Source: Paracoccus sp. Z118 (lineage in GTDB: Bacteria > Pseudomonadota > Alphaproteobacteria > Rhodobacterales > Rhodobacteraceae). From it: a stretch of DNA of 62,945 nt. The stretch spans positions 1-62,945 of the forward strand of contig NZ_JAHQZU010000015.1 in the NCBI RefSeq assembly GCF_019061185.1, in the 5' to 3' direction. Below the pieces are notes generated by a model. The model worked only from the letters and a program-made list of their open reading frames with translations, did not search any database and was not told the DNA's origin. Positions 1 to 8,952 of the stretch are shown here, piece after piece (the first letter of the stretch is position 1; each line of letters opens with the position of its first letter). A program made the position numbers and the translations under genes.

Positions 1-126
1 CTCGCGCTGATGCGCCGGATCGACGAGTTGCACCTGGAGTATCCCTTCGCAGGCGGCCGGATGCTGAAAGGCCTGCTGCAGGCCGAAGGGCACCATGTCG
101 GACGGCTTCATGTCTCGACGCTGATG
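1..126 (+). pseudogene. IS3-family transposase OrfB fragment
   Basis: Reading from the first base, frame 1 gives an uninterrupted stretch with the IS3/IS150-type OrfB motif MRRIDELHLEYPFAG followed by GRMLKGLLQAEGHHVG, the segment just before the DDE integrase core. The similarity ends near base 126, where sequence matching an IS21 transposase on the other strand begins. The catalytic core is therefore lost or lies outside the window. The 5' part of the element lies before base 1, so its full extent cannot be judged. It is non-functional as seen. Confidence 0.75.
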
Positions 127-302
127 GGCCGCTCCGGCACCGAGAACTTCGGCTTTATCGTGCCCGCCTTCAGATACTTCCTGATCGTGTTGCGCGACAG
201 CCCGGTCCGACGCGCGATCTCGCGGATCGGCAGCTTCTCCCGCAGGGCCATGCGGCGGATGATGGTCAAAAGTCCCATGTGGATCACTCCGATGTCCCCC
301 AT
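127..302 (-). pseudogene. IS21-family IstA N-terminal fragment (copy A)
   Basis: The minus strand from 302 encodes an IstA-like N-terminus with a helix-turn-helix region (IREIARRTGLSRNTIRKYL) and the following VPERP motif, which in IstA precedes the catalytic domain. Similarity stops at about 127, where an IS3 fragment on the plus strand takes over, so about 60 of roughly 500 residues remain. No IstB is present. It lies in the same orientation as a second, more diverged copy at 410-539. Confidence 0.75.
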
Positions 303-645
303 CGCTCGCCGCGCTCAGGGGGAAGGGTCACATGGGTCAAATCTCCGTGGAAATCAGGCGCCAACCCGGGTCAGTTCCGGGCGGAAATCAACAGTCGCGA
401 ACCGCAGCTCGATGGTGCCAGCGTTCAGATACTTCCTGATGGGGTTGCGCGACAGGCCGGTTCGCCGTGCGATCCGGAGCGGCAGCTTCTCCCGCAACGC
501 CATGCGTCGGACGATGTTCGAAGGTCCCATGTGGATCACTCCGTCACCCCGCCGCGCGCCGCTTTCGGGGAAGGTTCACATGGCTCAGTTCTCAGCGGAG
601 ATTGCCGCGCGTGGCCGGGCGAGTTCCGTGGGGGAAATCAACATC
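150..645. repeat. Diverged tandem duplication of an IS21-like left end
   Basis: Two direct, imperfect repeat units are visible: about 150-392 and about 403-643. Each contains, in order, the CAGATACTTCCTGAT segment inside the istA fragment, the CCCATGTGGATCACTCCG region around the istA start, and a leader ending GGAAATCAACA. The units differ by many substitutions and small indels, so the duplication or the double insertion is old. Confidence 0.65.
354..539 (-). pseudogene. IS21-family IstA N-terminal fragment (copy B)
   Basis: The minus strand from 539 reads as a second IstA N-terminus (IARRTGLSRNPIRKYLNAGT). It lacks one codon of the helix-turn-helix region compared with copy A. Similarity ends after about 43 residues (near 410), and the rest of the frame to 354 does not resemble IstA. 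The upstream leader also matches that of copy A, so the two are diverged duplicates of one IS21-like left end. Confidence 0.7.
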
Positions 646-890
646 GTGCGCATCAATACCTCCTAAATGCGCGACATTCACAGAACCGGAATTATCGGGT
701 TACGCCAAACAACATCGACATCGAAAATCGAACAAGCCGCGTGGCCGATATTCCACGCGCCATCCCCGTTCCGGTCTCGTCCGGCCCGACATTCGGCCAG
801 CGAGCCCGGATCCGCCCGTTCCCGCAGCCCACACCGCTCGCAGCACCACCCCACAGGCATCAAGCCTATTGCAGTAGCACCGCGAGAAGC

Positions 891-950
891 GTATGTCCGT
901 GAGTGGGACACCCCTCCCCAACGAGGGGCTTTTTAGCTGGAAGGCTAACC
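891..950 (+). promoter_or_regulatory. Structured serC leader (three hairpins, RBS in the third)
   Basis: Three adjacent hairpins lie directly before serC: TGTCC/GGACA (894-898 with 906-910); CCCCTC/GAGGGG (911-916 with 923-928), which is followed by CTTTTT as in an intrinsic terminator; and TTAGC/GCTAA (933-937 with 944-948), whose loop holds the GGAAGG ribosome-binding site. A conserved serC RNA motif upstream of alphaproteobacterial serC genes has been described, and this leader may be an instance. I cannot verify the match to its consensus. The 646-890 stretch upstream shows no recognisable gene. Confidence 0.6.
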
Positions 951-2099
951 ATGCTCGACACGACGACCCCGGCGACGCGGCCGGTCAATCCGCGTTTCTC
1001 CTCTGGCCCCTGCGCCAAGATCCCCCAATTTTCGCTGGACATGCTTGCGGACGCGCCTCTGGGCCGCTCGCATCGTGCTGCCGTAGGCAAATCCAAGCTC
1101 GCGCAGGCGATCGACCTGACGCGCGAGGTGCTGGAGGTCCCGGCGGATTACCGCATCGGCATCGTCCCCGGCTCCGACACCGGCGCGGTCGAGATGGCGA
1201 TGTGGACCATGCTGGGCGAGCGCCCGGTCGAGATGCTGGCCTGGGAAAGCTTCGGCGAAGGCTGGGTCACGGACGCCGTCAAACAGCTGAAGCTGGATGC
1301 GACCGTGCGCAAGGCCGATTACGGGCGGATCGTCGATCTGACCGAAGTGGATTTCGACAAGGACGTGGTCTTCACCTGGAACGGCACGACCTCGGGCGTG
1401 CGGGTGCCGAATGGCGATGCGATTCCGGCGGATCGCGGGGGGCTGACGATCTGCGACGCGACCAGCGCGGCTTTTGCGATGGACCTGCCGTGGGACAAGC
1501 TGGATGTGGTGACGTTCTCCTGGCAGAAGGCGCTGGGGGGAGAGGGGGCGCATGGCGTGCTGATCCTGTCGCCGCGCGCCGTCCAGCGGCTGGAAAGCTA
1601 CACCCCCGACCGTCCGCTGCCGAAGATCTTCCGGCTGACCAAGGGCGGCAAGCTGATCGAGGGCATCTTCAGGGGCGAGACGATCAACACCCCGTCGATG
1701 CTGTGCGTCGAGGATTACATCGTCGCGCTGGAATGGGCGAAAGCCACGGGCGGGCTGCGCGGGCTGATCGCGCGGTCGGAAGCGAACGCGAAGGTCGTGG
1801 CCGATTTCGTGGCGGCGCGCGACTGGATCGCCAATCTGGCGGAGGACCCGGCGACGGCCTCCTGCACCTCGGTCTGCCTGCGCTTCACCGACCCGCGCAT
1901 CAAGGATGGCGAGGCTTTCGCCAAGGCCGTGGCGAAACGGCTGGAGAAGGAAGGCGTGGGGCTCGACCTCGGCGCCTATCGCGACGCGCCGGCGGGGCTG
2001 CGGATCTGGTGCGGCTCGACGGTGGAAACCTCGGACGTCGCGGCGCTGATGCCGTGGATCGAATGGGCGTTCCAGCAGGAACTCGCCGCGCAGGCGTGA
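951..2099 (+). CDS. serC: Phosphoserine aminotransferase
   Basis: SerC is a PLP-dependent class V aminotransferase that converts 3-phosphohydroxypyruvate plus glutamate to phosphoserine, the second step of serine synthesis; it can also serve in pyridoxal phosphate synthesis. The 382-residue product begins with a [19 protein letters not shown] N-terminus and carries the likely PLP lysine at K193 in [13 protein letters not shown]. The start at 951 is chosen because GGAAGG lies 7 bases upstream and family similarity begins there; an in-frame ATG at 903 falls inside the structured leader. serA follows 101 bases downstream, so the pair forms a serine-synthesis unit. Confidence 0.95.
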   Translation: MLDTTTPATRPVNPRFSSGPCAKIPQFSLDMLADAPLGRSHRAAVGKSKLAQAIDLTREVLEVPADYRIGIVPGSDTGAVEMAMWTMLGERPVEMLAWESFGEGWVTDAVKQLKLDATVRKADYGRIVDLTEVDFDKDVVFTWNGTTSGVRVPNGDAIPADRGGLTICDATSAAFAMDLPWDKLDVVTFSWQKALGGEGAHGVLILSPRAVQRLESYTPDRPLPKIFRLTKGGKLIEGIFRGETINTPSMLCVEDYIVALEWAKATGGLRGLIARSEANAKVVADFVAARDWIANLAEDPATASCTSVCLRFTDPRIKDGEAFAKAVAKRLEKEGVGLDLGAYRDAPAGLRIWCGSTVETSDVAALMPWIEWAFQQELAAQA

Positions 2100-2107
2100 T
2101 TGTCGGA

Positions 2108-2155
2108 GCGGGGGCCAGCCCCCGCACCCCCGGGATATTTTCAGACAGAAGATGA
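2108..2155 (+). repeat. Intergenic hairpin plus GGGATATTT element (copy 1)
   Basis: Between serC and serA lies a perfect hairpin (GCGGGGG/CCCCCGC, 2108-2125) followed by ACCCCCGGGATATTTTCAG and an A/G-rich AGAAGATGAAG tail. A related GGGGATATTTGGGC...AAGAAGAAG segment lies after rlmN (8851-8890). From memory, elements of this form recur between genes in Rhodobacterales. Whether it acts as a terminator or mRNA stabiliser is unknown. Confidence 0.5.
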
Positions 2156-2200
2156 AGGCAGGCGAGCGCCGCTGCGCCCTGACCGTTCAGGAGAATCCAA

Positions 2201-3793
2201 ATGGCACCCAAGGTTCTGGTTTCCGATGCGCTGAGCGAGACTGCCGTGCAGATCTTCCGCGATCGCGGGGTCGAGGTCGACTACATGCCCGATCTCGGCA
2301 AGGACAAGGACAAGTTGGCCGAGATCATCGGCAACTACGACGGGCTGGCGATCCGGTCGGCCACCAAGGTCACCGAGAAGCTGCTGGAAAAGGCCACGCG
2401 GCTGAAGGTGATCGGCCGGGCCGGGATCGGCGTCGATAACGTGGACATTCCCGCCGCCTCGAAAAAGGGCGTGATCGTGATGAACACGCCCTTCGGCAAC
2501 AGCGTCACCACCGCCGAACACGCCATCGCGCTGATGTTCGCGGTGGCGCGGCAGCTGCCCGAGGCGTCGGTTTCCACCCATGCCGGCAAGTGGGAAAAGA
2601 ACCGCTTCATGGGGGTGGAGCTGTTCAACAAGACGCTGGGGCTGATCGGGGCGGGCAATATCGGCTCGATCGTCGCCAACCGGGCGCTGGGACTGCACAT
2701 GAAGGTGATCGCCTATGACCCCTTCCTGTCCGAGGATCGCGCCAAGGAGATCGGCGTCACCAAGGTCGAGCTGGACGAGATGCTGCGCCGCGCGGACTTC
2801 ATCAGCCTGCATGTGCCGCTGACCGACAAGACCCGCAACATTCTGTCGGCCGAGAGCCTCGCCAAGACCAAGCCCGGCGTCCGCATCGTCAACGCCGCGC
2901 GCGGCGGGCTGATCGACGAGGCGGCGCTGGCCGAGCTGCTGAAGTCGGGCCATGTCGCCGGGGCCGCGCTGGACGTGTTCGCCACCGAGCCGGCGACCGA
3001 CAGCCCGCTGTTCAACCTGCCGAACGTCGTCGTCACCCCGCATCTGGGCGCCTCGACCACCGAGGCGCAGGAGAACGTGGCGCTGCAGGTGGCCGAGCAG
3101 ATGGCCGACTACCTGCTGACCGGGGCGGTGCAGAACGCGCTCAACATGCCGTCCGTCACCGCCGAGGAAGCGGCGGTCATGGGGCCGTGGATCAAGCTTG
3201 CCGGTCATCTGGGTGCCTTTGTCGGCCAGATGACCGACGAGCCGATCGAGGCGATCAACGTGCTTTATGACGGGGTTGCGGCCGGGATGAACCTCAGCGC
3301 GCTGAACGCCTCGGTGATCGCGGGCGTGATGAAATCGGTGAACCCCGATGTGAACATGGTCTCGGCCCCGATCGTCGCGAAGGAGCGCGGAATCCAGATC
3401 GCCACCACGACGCAGGACAAGTCGGGCGTCTATGACGGCTACATCAAGGTGACGATGGTGTCGGGCGACCGCGAGCGGTCCATCGGCGGAACGGTCTTCA
3501 GCGACGGCAAGCCGCGCTTCATCCAGATCCGCGGCATCAACGTCGATGCCGAGATCGGGGCGCACATGATGTATACCCGCAACCGGGACGTGCCGGGCGT
3601 CATCGGCACGCTGGGCGTCACGCTGGGCGGGATGGGCGTCAACATGGCGAACTTCACGCTGGGCCGGGTCGCGGGCGGGGGCGATGCCATCGCCATCACC
3701 TATCTGGACGAGCCGCTGCGCGAGGATGTGCGCCAGGCGCTGCTGGCCACCGGCAAGTTCGAGCAGGTCCGTCCCCTGCGTTTCGAGGTCTGA
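2201..3793 (+). CDS. serA: D-3-phosphoglycerate dehydrogenase
   Basis: SerA oxidises 3-phosphoglycerate to 3-phosphohydroxypyruvate with NAD, the first committed step of serine synthesis. The 530-residue product has the long-form layout: a 2-hydroxyacid dehydrogenase catalytic domain interrupted by a Rossmann domain (GAGNIGS from G150), catalytic R234 in ARGG and H281 in TPHLG, then an intervening domain and a C-terminal ACT domain (about 455-530, RNRDVPGVIG). The ACT domain suggests serine or another amino-acid effector. CAGGAG 7 bases before the ATG supports the start. It lies downstream of serC in the same orientation. Confidence 0.96.
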   Translation: MAPKVLVSDALSETAVQIFRDRGVEVDYMPDLGKDKDKLAEIIGNYDGLAIRSATKVTEKLLEKATRLKVIGRAGIGVDNVDIPAASKKGVIVMNTPFGNSVTTAEHAIALMFAVARQLPEASVSTHAGKWEKNRFMGVELFNKTLGLIGAGNIGSIVANRALGLHMKVIAYDPFLSEDRAKEIGVTKVELDEMLRRADFISLHVPLTDKTRNILSAESLAKTKPGVRIVNAARGGLIDEAALAELLKSGHVAGAALDVFATEPATDSPLFNLPNVVVTPHLGASTTEAQENVALQVAEQMADYLLTGAVQNALNMPSVTAEEAAVMGPWIKLAGHLGAFVGQMTDEPIEAINVLYDGVAAGMNLSALNASVIAGVMKSVNPDVNMVSAPIVAKERGIQIATTTQDKSGVYDGYIKVTMVSGDRERSIGGTVFSDGKPRFIQIRGINVDAEIGAHMMYTRNRDVPGVIGTLGVTLGGMGVNMANFTLGRVAGGGDAIAITYLDEPLREDVRQALLATGKFEQVRPLRFEV

Positions 3794-3857
3794 GAGCCTT
3801 CAGGAACCCTGCCCCCGGCCGATCCGTTGGCCGTGGGTTGCGATGAAAGGGGCGGCG

Positions 3858-4592
3858 ATGCGTGTCTATGCCATCGGGGATATCCACGGCTGCCTTGAAA
3901 AGCTGCGCGCGGCGCATGAGCTGATCGCGGCGGATGGCGGCGCAGCCGCGCAGGTCGTGCATGTGGGCGACCTGATCGACACCGGGCCGGACAGCGCCGG
4001 GGTGGTCCGCTTCCTGATGCGGGGGCAGGACGAAGGGCGCGACTGGGTGGTCATCAAGGGCAACCACGACCGCCAGCTTCCCAATTTCCTGCGCGATCCG
4101 CGCTGGATCGACCCCCGCGCCTCGGACCGGAAGCCGTGGACCGAGCGCGATTCGGGCGCAGGCGCGGCGCTGCTGTCATGGGGGATCGAGGACGCGACGA
4201 CCCGCCCGCTGGACGAGGTTCATGCCGAAGCGCTGCGGAAGATCCCGCACGATCATGCGCGCTGGCTGGACGGCCTGCCGATCTGGCACCTGACGCCGCT
4301 CGCGCTGTTCGTCCATGCCGGCATCCGCCCCGGCGTGGACCTGCGCGCGCAGATCGAGGATGACCTGCTGTGGCTGCGCAAGCCCTTCATGGACGACCCG
4401 CGCGACCACGGCGTGCTGGTGGTCCACGGGCACACGCCGGTCAGGACGCCCGAGCATCACGGCAACCGGTTGAACATCGACACCGGCGCGAAGGATGGCG
4501 GCCCGCTCAGTGCCGTGCGGCTGGACCGGGACGGCGCGTGGCTGCTGACCGGGAACGGGCCGGATTTGATCGAACCGCCTAGGGCGGGCTGA
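3858..4592 (+). CDS. PP2A-type metallophosphoesterase
   Basis: This 244-residue protein has the calcineurin-like phosphoesterase motifs in order: GDIHGC (from residue 7), GDLIDTGP, GNHD and a late VVHGHTP, which together ligate a two-metal centre. It resembles bacterial serine/threonine protein phosphatases and diadenosine-tetraphosphatase-like enzymes; substrate cannot be assigned. The ATG at 3858 is preferred over one at 3843 because AAAGGGG lies just upstream of 3858 and the GDIHG motif is normally close to the N-terminus. It stands 64 bases after serA in the same orientation and may be read through from it. Confidence 0.85.
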   Translation: MRVYAIGDIHGCLEKLRAAHELIAADGGAAAQVVHVGDLIDTGPDSAGVVRFLMRGQDEGRDWVVIKGNHDRQLPNFLRDPRWIDPRASDRKPWTERDSGAGAALLSWGIEDATTRPLDEVHAEALRKIPHDHARWLDGLPIWHLTPLALFVHAGIRPGVDLRAQIEDDLLWLRKPFMDDPRDHGVLVVHGHTPVRTPEHHGNRLNIDTGAKDGGPLSAVRLDRDGAWLLTGNGPDLIEPPRAG

Positions 4593-4714
4593 CGCTGCGG
4601 CGATTTACTCCGCGCCCCCGATTGGCTAGAGAGGCGGCCAACCAACGCAGCGGGCTACGCATGGGATCGGCCAGACAGGCAACCACCGAGCCAAAAGCAC
4701 TGGAAAGGCCGGCG

Positions 4715-5035
4715 ATGAGAACGGCGAAATACAATATCGGACAGGTCGTCCGCCACCGGATGCATCCGTTCCGGGGCGTCGTCTTCGACGTGGACCCCGA
4801 ATTCGCGAACACCGAGGAATGGTACGAATCCATCCCCGAGGATGTGCGCCCGGCCAAGGACCAGCCCTTTTACCATCTCTATGCCGAGACCGAGGCGACC
4901 TATTACGTCGCCTATGTGTCCGAGCAGAACCTCGTGCCCGACCCCTCGGGCGAGCCGCTGGAGCATCCCGAGCTGATCGAGATGTTCGGCGACTTCGAGG
5001 ATGGCCGCTATCCGCTGCAATACGGCCTGAACTGA
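4715..5035 (+). CDS. hspQ: Heat shock protein HspQ (YccV-like)
   Basis: The 106-residue product matches the HspQ/hemimethylated-DNA-binding (YccV-like) family, with KYNIGQVVRHRMHPFRGVVFDVDPEF at the start split into a small beta-barrel and a central WY...P..QPFYHL segment. In enterobacteria HspQ is a specificity factor for Lon and affects DnaA turnover; a similar role is only inferred. The start at 4715 has GGAAAGG 6 bases upstream. The stop lies 10 bases before the next gene. Confidence 0.88.
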   Translation: MRTAKYNIGQVVRHRMHPFRGVVFDVDPEFANTEEWYESIPEDVRPAKDQPFYHLYAETEATYYVAYVSEQNLVPDPSGEPLEHPELIEMFGDFEDGRYPLQYGLN

Positions 5036-5045
5036 CCGCAGCCGA

Positions 5046-5804
5046 ATGTTCGAACTGACCATCGAGATCGTCGCGGTCCTTTTCCTGACCGCGATGGCGG
5101 CGGGGTTCATCGATTCGATCGCGGGCGGCGGCGGGCTCATCACCGTGCCGGTGCTGATGCTGGCGGGGCTGACACCGGAGCAGGCGCTGGCGACCAACAA
5201 GGTGCAGGCGAGCTTCGGCGCGGGGACCGCCGCGCTCAGCTATGCCCGCAACGGTCTGGTGGACCTGCGCAGCCAGTGGCGCACGGCGCTGATCGCCTTT
5301 GCCGCCGGGGTCGCGGGGGCGGCGATGGTGACGTGGCTGCCGACGCAGGCGCTGCGGGTGATGCTGCCGGTGATCCTGCTGGCGATCGCGGCGTTCTTCG
5401 CCTTCCGCAAGGGGCTGGACGACAGCGACCGGGCGCAGCGGATGACCCCTGCCCTTTTCGCGCTGACCATCGTGCCCGCCGTGGGTTTCTATGACGGGCT
5501 GATCGGGCCGGGCGCGGGCGCGTTCTACATGCTCGGCTTCGTGCTGCTGGCGGGTTACGGCATCCTGAAGGCGACGGCGCACACAAAGCTGCTGAACTTC
5601 GCGTCGAACCTCGGCGGGCTGGCCGCCTTCGCGCTGACCGGGCATCCGATGTGGCTGGTCGGGCTGGTGATGATTCCGGCGCAGATCCTCGGCGCGACGC
5701 TCGGCTCGCGCATGGCGATGCGGGTCGGGGCAAAGGTCATCAAGCCGCTGCTGGTCGTCACCTCGACCGCGCTCGCCCTGCGGCTGCTGTGGCAGATGGC
5801 CTAG
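5046..5804 (+). CDS. TSUP-family (TauE/SafE) membrane permease
   Basis: A 252-residue hydrophobic protein with about eight predicted membrane segments. Its GFIDSIAGGGGLITVPVL N-terminal signature and the second-half repeat (GFYDGLIGPGAGAF) are hallmarks of the TSUP family, whose members move sulfite, sulfoacetate, taurine or related organosulfur anions; closest in feel to YfcA. The substrate is not known. It starts 10 bases after hspQ. Its TAG stop lies inside a CTAG palindrome that also supplies the stop of the convergent asparaginase gene. Confidence 0.88.
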   Translation: MFELTIEIVAVLFLTAMAAGFIDSIAGGGGLITVPVLMLAGLTPEQALATNKVQASFGAGTAALSYARNGLVDLRSQWRTALIAFAAGVAGAAMVTWLPTQALRVMLPVILLAIAAFFAFRKGLDDSDRAQRMTPALFALTIVPAVGFYDGLIGPGAGAFYMLGFVLLAGYGILKATAHTKLLNFASNLGGLAAFALTGHPMWLVGLVMIPAQILGATLGSRMAMRVGAKVIKPLLVVTSTALALRLLWQMA

Positions 5805-6784
5805 ACGAACCCCGCCGCCGTCCGCAGCTGCGCCACCTCCAGCCCGCGCCAGTTCCGCAGCGGCCCGGTCAGCAGGCGGGCGACGACCGGGTGGCCCGCG
5901 TCCAGCAGCCCCAGATGGACCAGCAGCGCGGTGATCGCGGCTTCCGAGGCGCGGGTGCCGCCGTCCATGATCTTCAGCGCGATGCCAAGGCCACGTTCGG
6001 GGGCGATGGCGACGAACACCGCCTCGGCCCCGGTCTTGACGGCCACCTTGCCGCCCATCGCCCGCATCAGGTCGGTGCAGGCGCGGGTCTCGCCGGCGAC
6101 CAGATCGGGATGGGCGGTCATCGCGGCGACCAACCGGCGCATGGCGTCACCGCGCGCGCCGGAACCCGGCACGGCGAAGGCGGCCATGCCCCGCGCCAGC
6201 CCCGCGACCGAGGTGGCGAAGTTCGGGGCCGAGCAGCCGTCGATGCCGAAACCGGGGGATCGCTCGCCCGTCACCTCCTCGAACGCCGCGCGGACGGCCT
6301 GCTGCACGGGGTGATCCAGCGCCACATATTCGGCGCCGCCGCCGAGATGCCGGTTCAGGGTCAGGAACCCGGCATGCTTGCCCGAGCAGTTGTTGTGGAC
6401 CTGACAGGGCGCGGTGTCGGAGCAGGTGAGCCGCCGGTTCTCGGCCTTGTCCTGCGGCATGTGCGCGCCGCAGCGCAGGTCGGCGTCGGCCATCCCCATC
6501 GCCTTCAGCCACGCCCCGACGCGCGAGACATGGATTTCGGCCCCGCTATGCGAGGCGCAGGCCAGCGCCAGATGCTCGGGCCCCAGCCGCGCCGCATCCG
6601 CCGCGCCGCTTTCGATCAGCGGCAGCGCCTGGATCATCTTGCAGGACGAGCGCGGGAAGATCACCGCCTCCGGGTCGCCCCACGCGGCCGCCATGCCGCC
6701 CGCGTCCCACACGACCGCATGGCCTTGGTGCACGCTTTCCAGCATCCCGCCGCGCCACAATTCGACCAGATCCACGCCCGCCAT
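5801..6784 (-). CDS. Asparaginase (asparaginase II family)
   Basis: The 327-residue product belongs to the rhizobial-type, thermolabile asparaginase family (Pfam Asparaginase_II), distinct from the E. coli AnsA/AnsB fold. Recognisable blocks are LWRGGMLESVHQGHAVV at the N-terminus, FPRSSCKMIQALPL, NNCSGKHAGFL and GIDGCSAPNFA. It is expected to hydrolyse L-asparagine to aspartate and ammonia in the cytoplasm. The start at 6784 has AAGGAGAG upstream; longer in-frame extensions lack family similarity. It converges with the TSUP gene and diverges from ialB across a 142-bp intergenic region. Confidence 0.88.
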   Translation of the reverse strand: MAGVDLVELWRGGMLESVHQGHAVVWDAGGMAAAWGDPEAVIFPRSSCKMIQALPLIESGAADAARLGPEHLALACASHSGAEIHVSRVGAWLKAMGMADADLRCGAHMPQDKAENRRLTCSDTAPCQVHNNCSGKHAGFLTLNRHLGGGAEYVALDHPVQQAVRAAFEEVTGERSPGFGIDGCSAPNFATSVAGLARGMAAFAVPGSGARGDAMRRLVAAMTAHPDLVAGETRACTDLMRAMGGKVAVKTGAEAVFVAIAPERGLGIALKIMDGGTRASEAAITALLVHLGLLDAGHPVVARLLTGPLRNWRGLEVAQLRTAAGFV

Positions 6785-6926
6785 CGCCCTCTCCTTTGAC
6801 AATTGCGCGATTTCCCAGACGCGGGCTTCACCCCGCACCCTGTTTTTGTTTATCTTCCCGCTGCCGGTGTGACCCACACCATCCAATCGGACAACCCCGA
6901 AACGGGGACAAGCAGGAGGCCCGAGC

Positions 6927-7445
6927 ATGACCATCCTTTCGATCCGCGGCGCTGCAACAGCCGCCCTGTTGGCGGCGCTGGCGCTGCCCGCGGCGGCCCA
7001 GGAATCCCGCCTTCTGGGCAGCGAGGGCGACTGGTCGGCCTTCGGCGGGGAAAACCCCAAGGAATGCTGGGCCGTCTCGCCGCCCAAATCGACCCGCAAC
7101 ACCCAGGACGGCAAGGAAGTCCAGGTGAACCGCGGCGACATCCGTCTGTATATCGCCTATCGCCCCGGCCAGAACGGCGAGGTCTCGTTCCAGGGCGGCT
7201 ATCCCTTCGCGGCCGACAGCACGGTCGAGGTGGATGTCGGCGGCAGCAAGTTCCGCCTGTTCACCGAGGGCGAGAACGCCTGGGCCGGTTCGCCCGAGGA
7301 TGACACCCGGCTGATCGGCGCGCTGCGCGGCGGCTCGAACGCCGTGGTGACGGGCCGTTCCTCGCGCGGAACGACGACGACCGACACCTTCTCGCTGGCG
7401 GGCGTCACCGCGATGACCAACCAGGCCCGCGACACCTGCAAGTAA
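6927..7445 (+). CDS. Invasion-associated locus B (IalB) family protein
   Basis: The 172-residue product starts with a clear Sec signal peptide (hydrophobic core ATAALLAALALPAAAQ, cleavage after AQ near residue 24) followed by an IalB-like domain with a CWAVSPPK motif and a C-terminal Cys. IalB of Bartonella affects erythrocyte entry, but the family is widespread in free-living alphaproteobacteria, where its role is unknown; a periplasmic location is likely. AGGAGG 7 bases upstream supports the start. A strong terminator follows. Confidence 0.85.
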   Translation: MTILSIRGAATAALLAALALPAAAQESRLLGSEGDWSAFGGENPKECWAVSPPKSTRNTQDGKEVQVNRGDIRLYIAYRPGQNGEVSFQGGYPFAADSTVEVDVGGSKFRLFTEGENAWAGSPEDDTRLIGALRGGSNAVVTGRSSRGTTTTDTFSLAGVTAMTNQARDTCK

Positions 7446-7475
7446 GGCCGCACGGCTTTCCCTTTTGATTCCGGC

Positions 7476-7512
7476 AAAGCCGCCCTATATCAGGGCGGCT
7501 TTCGCCGTTTTC
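7476..7512 (+). terminator. Intrinsic terminator after ialB
   Basis: A perfect 11-bp stem (AAAGCCGCCCT/AGGGCGGCTTT) with loop ATATC spans 7476-7502. Its arms begin with A and end in T residues, and it is followed by CGCCGTTTTCCC. It separates ialB from rlmN. Confidence 0.85.
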
Positions 7513-7550
7513 CCCTCTGCCCGACCGCGCCTGACCGGAGTCCGCCGCCC

Positions 7551-8762
7551 ATGACCGCATTCGACATTCCCGCGACGAACGCCGCCCTGGCCACGGGGCC
7601 GGTGGTGCAGGACGTGCTGACGCTGCCCCGCAAGCTGCCCGCCGGTGAGAAGGCGAACCTGATCGGCCTGACCCGCGCGCAGCTGCGCGCCGCGCTGATC
7701 GAGGCGGGCACGCCCGAGCGGCAGGCCAAGATGCGCGAGGGGCAGATCTGGCAGTGGCTCTATCACTGGGGGGTGCGCGACTTCGCGCAGATGACCAACC
7801 TTGCCAAGGACTACCGCGCCCTGCTGGCCGAGAAATTCCAGATCGCCCTGCCCGAGATCGTGACCCGGCAGGTGTCCGAGGACGGCACCCGCAAGTATCT
7901 GCTGCGGATCGCCGGCGGGCACGAGGTGGAAACCGTCTACATCCCCGAGGAAGGGCGCGGCACGCTGTGCGTGTCCTCGCAGGTCGGCTGCACGCTGACC
8001 TGCACCTTCTGCCATACCGGCACCCAGAAGCTGGTGCGCAACCTGACGGCGGGCGAGATCGTCGGCCAGCTGATGGTCGCTCGCGACGATCTGGGCGAAT
8101 GGCCTCAGCCCAGGGCCCCGAAGGACGAGACCCGGCTGGTCAGCAACCTCGTCCTGATGGGCATGGGCGAGCCGCTCTACAACTTCGAGAACGTGCGCGA
8201 CGCGATGCACGTCGTGATGGATGGCGAGGGGCTGAGCCTGTCGCGCCGCCGGATCACCCTGTCCACCTCGGGCGTGGTGCCGGAAATCGCCCGCACCGCC
8301 GAGGAGATCGGCTGCCTGCTGGCCGTCAGCTTCCACGCGACCACCAACGAGGTCCGCGACAGACTGGTGCCGATCAACAAGAAGTGGAACATCGACGCGC
8401 TGCTGGCCGCCCTGCGCGACTATCCGCGCCTGTCCAACAGCGAGCGGATCACCTTCGAATACGTGATGCTGGACGGGGTGAACGACAGCGACGAGGACGC
8501 CCGCCGGCTGGTCAAGCTGATCGGCGGCATCCCGGCCAAGATCAACCTGATCCCGTTCAACGAATGGCCGGGCGCGCCCTACAAGCGGTCGTCCTGGGAC
8601 CGGATCGAGCGGTTCGCGGACATCATCTACAAGGCCGGCTACGCCAGCCCCATCCGCACCCCGCGCGGCGAGGACATCATGGCCGCCTGCGGTCAGCTGA
8701 AATCGGCGACCGAGCGCGGCCGCAAGTCGCGGGCCGAGGTGGCGGCGGAAGCGGGGCTGTAA
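7551..8762 (+). CDS. rlmN: Dual-specificity 23S rRNA/tRNA adenine-C2 methyltransferase
   Basis: RlmN is a radical SAM enzyme that methylates C2 of A2503 in 23S rRNA and A37 in some tRNAs. The 403-residue product has the CxxxCxxC cluster motif at C147, C151 and C154, followed by the SAM-binding GEPL region. C380 in DIMAACGQL is the conserved C-terminal cysteine of the ping-pong methyl transfer. GGAG lies 12 bases before the ATG. It stands alone between a terminator and an intergenic repeat. Confidence 0.95.
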   Translation: MTAFDIPATNAALATGPVVQDVLTLPRKLPAGEKANLIGLTRAQLRAALIEAGTPERQAKMREGQIWQWLYHWGVRDFAQMTNLAKDYRALLAEKFQIALPEIVTRQVSEDGTRKYLLRIAGGHEVETVYIPEEGRGTLCVSSQVGCTLTCTFCHTGTQKLVRNLTAGEIVGQLMVARDDLGEWPQPRAPKDETRLVSNLVLMGMGEPLYNFENVRDAMHVVMDGEGLSLSRRRITLSTSGVVPEIARTAEEIGCLLAVSFHATTNEVRDRLVPINKKWNIDALLAALRDYPRLSNSERITFEYVMLDGVNDSDEDARRLVKLIGGIPAKINLIPFNEWPGAPYKRSSWDRIERFADIIYKAGYASPIRTPRGEDIMAACGQLKSATERGRKSRAEVAAEAGL

Positions 8763-8850
8763 CCGGCCAAGCTTGCCTCGGGCGGATGGCCGATTTTCGC
8801 GGGAGGCCGCGCCACAAGGCGGCCGCGCCGCGCGTGCGGCGACGCTCCGA

Positions 8851-8890
8851 CGCCTCCGGCGGGGATATTTGGGCAAAGAAGAAGCACGGA
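8851..8890 (+). repeat. GGGATATTT intergenic element (copy 2)
   Basis: The segment CCTCCGGCGGGGATATTTGG followed by GCAAAGAAGAAG lies 88 bases after rlmN. It shares the C-rich run, GGGATATTT core and purine-rich tail of the element between serC and serA, but here the preceding hairpin is weak. rlmN and aroQ converge here, so a role in transcript ends is possible. No other feature is seen between 8763 and 8952. Confidence 0.45.
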
Positions 8891-8952
8891 GAAGACCGGC
8901 ACCGCCGGCGGCATCGATGGCGAGCCGCGTCCCACCCGCGAACTGCGCGCCC

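Noticed and set aside
903..950. Earlier ATG for serC at 903
   Set aside because: Falls within the leader hairpins, lacks a ribosome-binding site and adds residues not expected in SerC.
2141..3565. 474-codon minus-strand frame opposite serA
   Set aside because: Antisense shadow of a GC-rich coding gene; composition unlike a real protein.
5801..5804. Shared CTAG stop of the convergent TSUP and asparaginase genes as a regulatory signal
   Set aside because: A simple consequence of tight convergent packing; no flanking structure suggests more.
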